From the NCBI GenBank assembly GCA_034620365.1, contig JAQGEQ010000192.1:124001-188000 (forward strand): a stretch of 64,000 bases of DNA, written 5' to 3'. The notes under the pieces are model-generated. The model did not search any database, was not told the origin of the DNA, and saw nothing but the letters and a program-made list of their open reading frames with translations. The position numbers and the translations under genes are program-made. The DNA is from Pegea sp. RAD2-039. Its lineage: Eukaryota > Chordata > Thaliacea > Salpida > Salpidae. This document shows, one piece after another, positions 59,888 through 64,000 of this stretch. How positions within the stretch are numbered: position 1 is the first letter of the stretch; every line of letters begins with the position of its first letter.

Positions 59888-62800
59888 ATGAAAAGACCAA
59901 CTGAAGAATCTTGTGGGTTATATTTATGTTGTATCAATAAAAAAATAAGGTAATTATTAAGAAATTTATCAAAACTTCTATAATCTTTACAATAAAACTG
60001 TTTAGTTGATTATTTGAAGTTTATAAAACTTCTTCAAAACTTTCTGATATTATTATTGGGAGTTTAAATAAAACAGTTTAAAAGGTTGTTAAAGTTAAAC
60101 ATGTTTTCGTAACTAGAAATAAATCTATTTTTTTCGAAGTTCAAAAACTAATTTGCAAATATCAACTTATCAAAGAAAATTAAGAACCAAAAATTCCCAT
60201 TTCCAGGTTTCCTCTTCTTCAAAGGTTCGCGACTCCCGGCTGGGCGCTCTTCATCCTATCTCTCGGGTCTTTTGTTCAAGGATTTACAGTTAATGGATTA
60301 GTGAATGGAGTATTAGCTACACTAGTTCGAAGGTTAGATCCAAACTTCACGCGCGCTTCAAACGTCACTATGACGTCATCGACAGATTTCAAATGAAAGA
60401 GAGTCACGCAGGAATCATCTCTTGTGGGTATGACGTCGGATTCGCGCTGCTGATTCCTCTCTTCATATTTATGGGAGAAAAGTGCTCGAAACCGCGCGCT
60501 ATTGGTTACGGTATGATCATGATGGGAATAGGGACCCTAATCTTTTCCTTGCCCCATTTTATCGCCCCAAAACTTGCTGTCACCAATTACACTGACTCGA
60601 TCTGTAGCAACAATCATCTGAATACAACGAACGCGATCTGTGCGCGCGACGTTGACTTAGCTGATTACAGGTAGCTCTTCTTCTTCTTCTTAAAAGGATT
60701 CTTTCATCTCTCTTCTTTCAGATTTGTTTTTATTTTTGGTCAATTGTTAGTTGGAATGGGATCAACTCCCCTGTTTACTCTCGGAATAACTTACATCGAT
60801 GAGAACGTCAAAAGACATCAATCTTCGCTCTATCATGGTTAGTTCTGAAGATCTTTGTTCTTATCTTAATCTTTGTTCCTCAGGAATCTTTTATGCATCT
60901 GGGACTATAGGACCAGGAGCAGGGTACTTTGCTGCAGCTGCGTTTTTGAAAGTGTACACAAATATCGGAGAAAAGTTAGTGTCCCATCTAGTGATGATCA
61001 ACATCCAGTTTCAAAGACACAGATATCTGAAATCATTTGATCTTTTCAGATCTTCTTATCCTTCAAATCATTCTCTTTTCATTGGGGCTTGGTGGCTTCC
61101 TTTTATACTCGCTGGAGTAACGATCATAATCACGGGACTTCTTCCTCTAACGCTTCCGAGTATCTTACCAGGAACAGAAAGTTTTAGAATCAATCGCGAA
61201 GTTGAAGTTGATTGCAGAACAAGAATCAAATCGAAAGACTCTTCGAATCAGTTAGAGATGATTTTATGATTCAAATTTTTTTATTAAATTATTTTAGATT
61301 CAAACAAAGCATCAAGAAAATCTGGTTGACCCTCAAAGTCCCGGTCTATTCACTCACAACACTCCGAGCCAGTCTGGACTGTTTATTGAGTTTTGGTTTT
61401 GCTGCTTTTCTGCCAAAAATCTTCATCTCTTATTTTAGTATCTCTTACTCTTTAGCAGCAACTATTACAGGTTTTTACTTCTTGATTAGTATTTTTATTA
61501 ACTTGGTTTTGTTCTCTAGAAGTTTTTAATTAATTATTTTATTAGTTTGAAGTTTTTTTTTGCTTAATCATTATTTGTTTGTACTAACAACAACTTTTTA
61601 GATTTATCTAAAAAGCGAACAAAATTTTTTTTAAATTATCTTAAAATTAGTTTAAACTGTTGATGGTTAAAATTGATTTTAGATATTTTAAAGAGAACAA
61701 ATTTGTAAAATGGTTCAATCAAAAGTTTAATAAGTATCGAAATAACTGAACCAAGGTTACAATGAAACAAGAAAACTTGAAACTAAATTGTTTATCCAGA
61801 AAAAAACATGATTCATGCAGGCGTTCTAGCTTGATGAAATTAAGCAAATTAAGCTAATTGAAGTTGAACTTGCAATTTAAGGTTGAAATTTGTTTCTTTT
61901 ATTTCAGGAGCTGTTACTGTTTTTGGAGCAGCTTTTGGACAATTAGCCGGGGGTCTTATAATCACTAAATTTAAATTAAGCGTTCAAGGAATTCTCAAAT
62001 TGAATATATTTTTGACTCTGGCATCTGTTACACCTTTATTAATATTTCTAGTTCCATGTGGAAACCAAGGTAGATGATAAAGACTTGAGATTAAACATCT
62101 AGTACTTAGATATTTGCAGAATTTGCAGGCTTCAATATTCCTTACCCAGAAATGAATGAAACCAATTTTGCTTCAAATTGTTATTCCAACTGTAGCTGTG
62201 AAGATAAAACATTTGAACCAATTTGTGGATCTAACCAAGTGACCTACTATTCTCCATGTCATGCAGGATGTAGTGACAACTTAAATGGTGTTGTGAGTAA
62301 CATTTGACCATTTAAAGTACTTTCAAAGTCATATAAAGTTCAAATGCAACAGATGATTAAGTTGATTTTAAAAATAGAAATGAATAAGCTGAAACAGTAG
62401 ATTGTACATCTAAGAGAGAATCTAGGAAAGTTTGAAAACTAAATTTAGATTCTGTAAAGAACGATAGGAAGTAACTTGTTGAATAAAAACTTACCAATTA
62501 ATACTTTCAATTACAAAACTAGGAAATACAGAATGTTAACTAGTAAACGTTTTATCCTATAGTAACCTCATTGGTCAAATACCACTTCTTAGCATTTAGG
62601 ATAAATTAACATAAAAATATTTCAAGCAAAATTTATCTAAATTTCTAATAAAATTTTTGTTCCTCTTTCTAAAAATTTGTGTTTAGATTTTATAATTATT
62701 TACAAATTTTGATATTTTATTCAATTATCCAGTTCACTTCCTGTTCTTGTATCACAAACGGCTCCACAGCAACTCTTGGGATTTGTTCAACGAATTCAGA

Positions 62801-63532
62801 TTGTATTCAAGGTCACTATTGGTCATTAGGTGGGTTGTTTTTGTTCTGGGCCTTTTGTAGTTTTGCGACAGTTTCTCCCTCAATTCAAGTTGCAATGAGA
62901 GTTGTCCCGTTTGAGCAAAGAACTCTAGCTGTAAGCTTACAGGTAATTTAATTCTCTTTTTTTATCTGTTGTTTTTCTGCTTTTAAAATTGAATTAACAT
63001 TTTGTAAATTAATTTCAAATAAAAATATTTTAAATGATTCATTTTTCATTTTAAAAATATCAGACGATTTATCTGAAGTTATTTTAGCTAATTATAGAAA
63101 ATGTTCAACAAATTTGCGAACTTAAAAACAAATAATTAATCTTATCAGTATCCTAAAAACTCATCTTCTTTTCTTTAGATTCTTTTAATTCGTTTGTTTG
63201 GTACTTTACCTGGACCAGTTTTATTTGGTTTTCTTATCGATGGGACTTGTTTGATAAATGATAAGCTTTGTGGACTGGTTGGCTCTTGTCTTATTCTAGA
63301 TAACGATATCCTTCGTAACAAGCTCTTCATCTTATCATTCAGTCTTAAGGTGGTATGATTCTTCTTCAATTTCAGCATCATTACCAGATCTTTTTCCTAG
63401 ATTTGCTCCTTGATACTTGCGGTTGTTGTTTTGTTTTGTCATCGGCCAATAAAAGACGAAATAGTAGACGAAAGCGAACAAGTCGAACTGACAAATCAAA
63501 ATAAAGGAAATAATAATATAGCTGTCAGCTAA
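59888..63532 (+). CDS. SLCO: organic anion transporting polypeptide (SLCO/OATP), twelve exons, 633 aa
   Basis: A twelve-TM plasma-membrane uniporter/exchanger for large amphipathic organic anions. Exons: 59888-59949, 60207-60332, 60386-60670, 60722-60837, 60884-60974, 61050-61250, 61298-61470, 61908-62069, 62120-62292, 62733-62942, 63179-63349, 63401-63532. All phases agree and the length fits the family. Diagnostic segments are [55 protein letters not shown], and [10 protein letters not shown]. The large extracellular loop is a Kazal-like domain with ten Cys ([22 protein letters not shown]). The last TM and the acidic tail end in exon 12. The OATP signature, usually D-x-R-W-V/I-G-A-W-W-x-G-F, reads [15 protein letters not shown], so the leading DxRW and the Gly are changed. 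The exon 11 donor could be 3 bases later (GTATGA), adding one Val. The N-terminus is Cys-rich (CGLYLCC). Confidence 0.94.
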
Positions 63533-64000
63533 CTTTAACAATTAGTTGCAAAAATTTCTTAAATTTTCTAGAATTTGTGGCAATTTTATTTTATGATTCA
63601 GTAGAAATTCTTATTTTTATTTTTCTGTCTAGCCATTATTCTACAGCCAAATTTTCATTTTGCTTATTTGGTCAATATTTAAAAAATTTTATGGTTAATT
63701 TGGTGATTTTCGTGGTTACAAGAATGGTAGTGTTCATGGTTTTTTCATGGTTACATTCAATTACTTCAATTACTTTTGAAGATATGAAAACATGCCAAAA
63801 TATTCAAGGTTTTTTAACCACTTTATATGAAAATATAAATTTCTTACAAAAAAACGGTGCAAAAAACTGATTAATTTTTTTACTATTTGTGTCAAATCAA
63901 ATTAGTAAAATATTTTTCTACCAGTATTCAGAATTTTCAAAGCTATAAAAGATTAAATAAGCTAACATCGTTTTTGAATAAGTTAACTTTAAGTAAAGTT
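63533..64000. other. 3' flank of the OATP gene
   Basis: AT-rich. A 97-codon frame at 63577-63870 has a hydrophobic start but no recognisable domain and is probably 3' UTR. Confidence 0.35.

Noticed and set aside
63175-63541. Minus-strand frames of 68 codons at the end of the OATP gene
   Set aside because: They are antisense to exons 11 and 12, which fit the transporter family in phase.
1-64000. CRISPR arrays, bacterial operons or riboswitches
   Set aside because: The gene structures, introns and families are those of an animal nuclear genome. The only regular arrays are satellites with no spacer structure.

Overview
The window is AT-rich animal DNA (clearly under one third G+C by eye) from a small-bodied invertebrate, most likely a bilaterian. 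Two things point to an animal: a complete OATP/SLCO transporter with its Kazal-like loop, and a rhodopsin-family GPCR. The genes are intron-containing, with many introns of only 45-190 nt, and are separated by long AT-rich gaps. Species or phylum cannot be fixed from the sequence alone; the compact introns and possible trans-splice acceptors would fit a flatworm, a rotifer or a similar lineage, but that is inference. Exon structures given here were assembled by hand from splice consensus, phase continuity and protein-family fit.

Layout, left to right. 287-1777 (-) is an intronless fumarase. 3.47-4.6 kb is a decayed Ty3/gypsy gag. 7.85-13.7 kb (+) is a ten-exon C2H2 zinc-finger protein, followed by a small intronless gene at 14.96 kb with motifs like those of ciliary microtubule inner proteins. 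16.2-16.65 kb is a GATA-type satellite. 18.3-24.5 kb holds two single-pass receptors with C-type-lectin-like ectodomains and the same intron position, flanking a short unrecognised three-exon gene (21.6-22.3 kb). 25.6-27.2 kb (-) is a sphingosine-1-phosphate phosphatase, divergent from an intronless RCC1L (29.1-30.5 kb, +). Next come ISCA2 (+), PPP5C (-) and the ribosome-biogenesis factor PPAN (-). 38.1-39.0 kb is a 5'-truncated LINE. 40.5-44.2 kb (-) is ubiquilin, whose intron 5 carries a 24-bp minisatellite. 47.8-48.8 kb (-) is a GAPR-1-like CAP protein. 50.6-50.8 kb is a tRNA-derived SINE that shares its 3' tail with the LINE. 52.8-54.4 kb (+) is an orphan GPCR, and 59.9-63.5 kb (+) an OATP.

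How the genes work together: several are housekeeping genes for mitochondria or translation (fumarase, RCC1L, ISCA2, PPAN) or protein quality control (ubiquilin, PP5). There is no sign of one dedicated pathway locus. The two lectin-like receptors form the only obvious local gene family.

Most notable: (1) the ubiquilin-intron minisatellite, in which 17 of 24 units contain a perfect RFX X-box; (2) nearly every gene has a strong 3' splice acceptor a few to a few dozen bases before its ATG with no recognised upstream coding exon, as expected for spliced-leader trans-splicing; (3) a lectin-like receptor with a near-ITAM cytoplasmic tail; (4) a SINE/LINE pair sharing a 3' tail, one copy of which abuts a PP5 splice donor.
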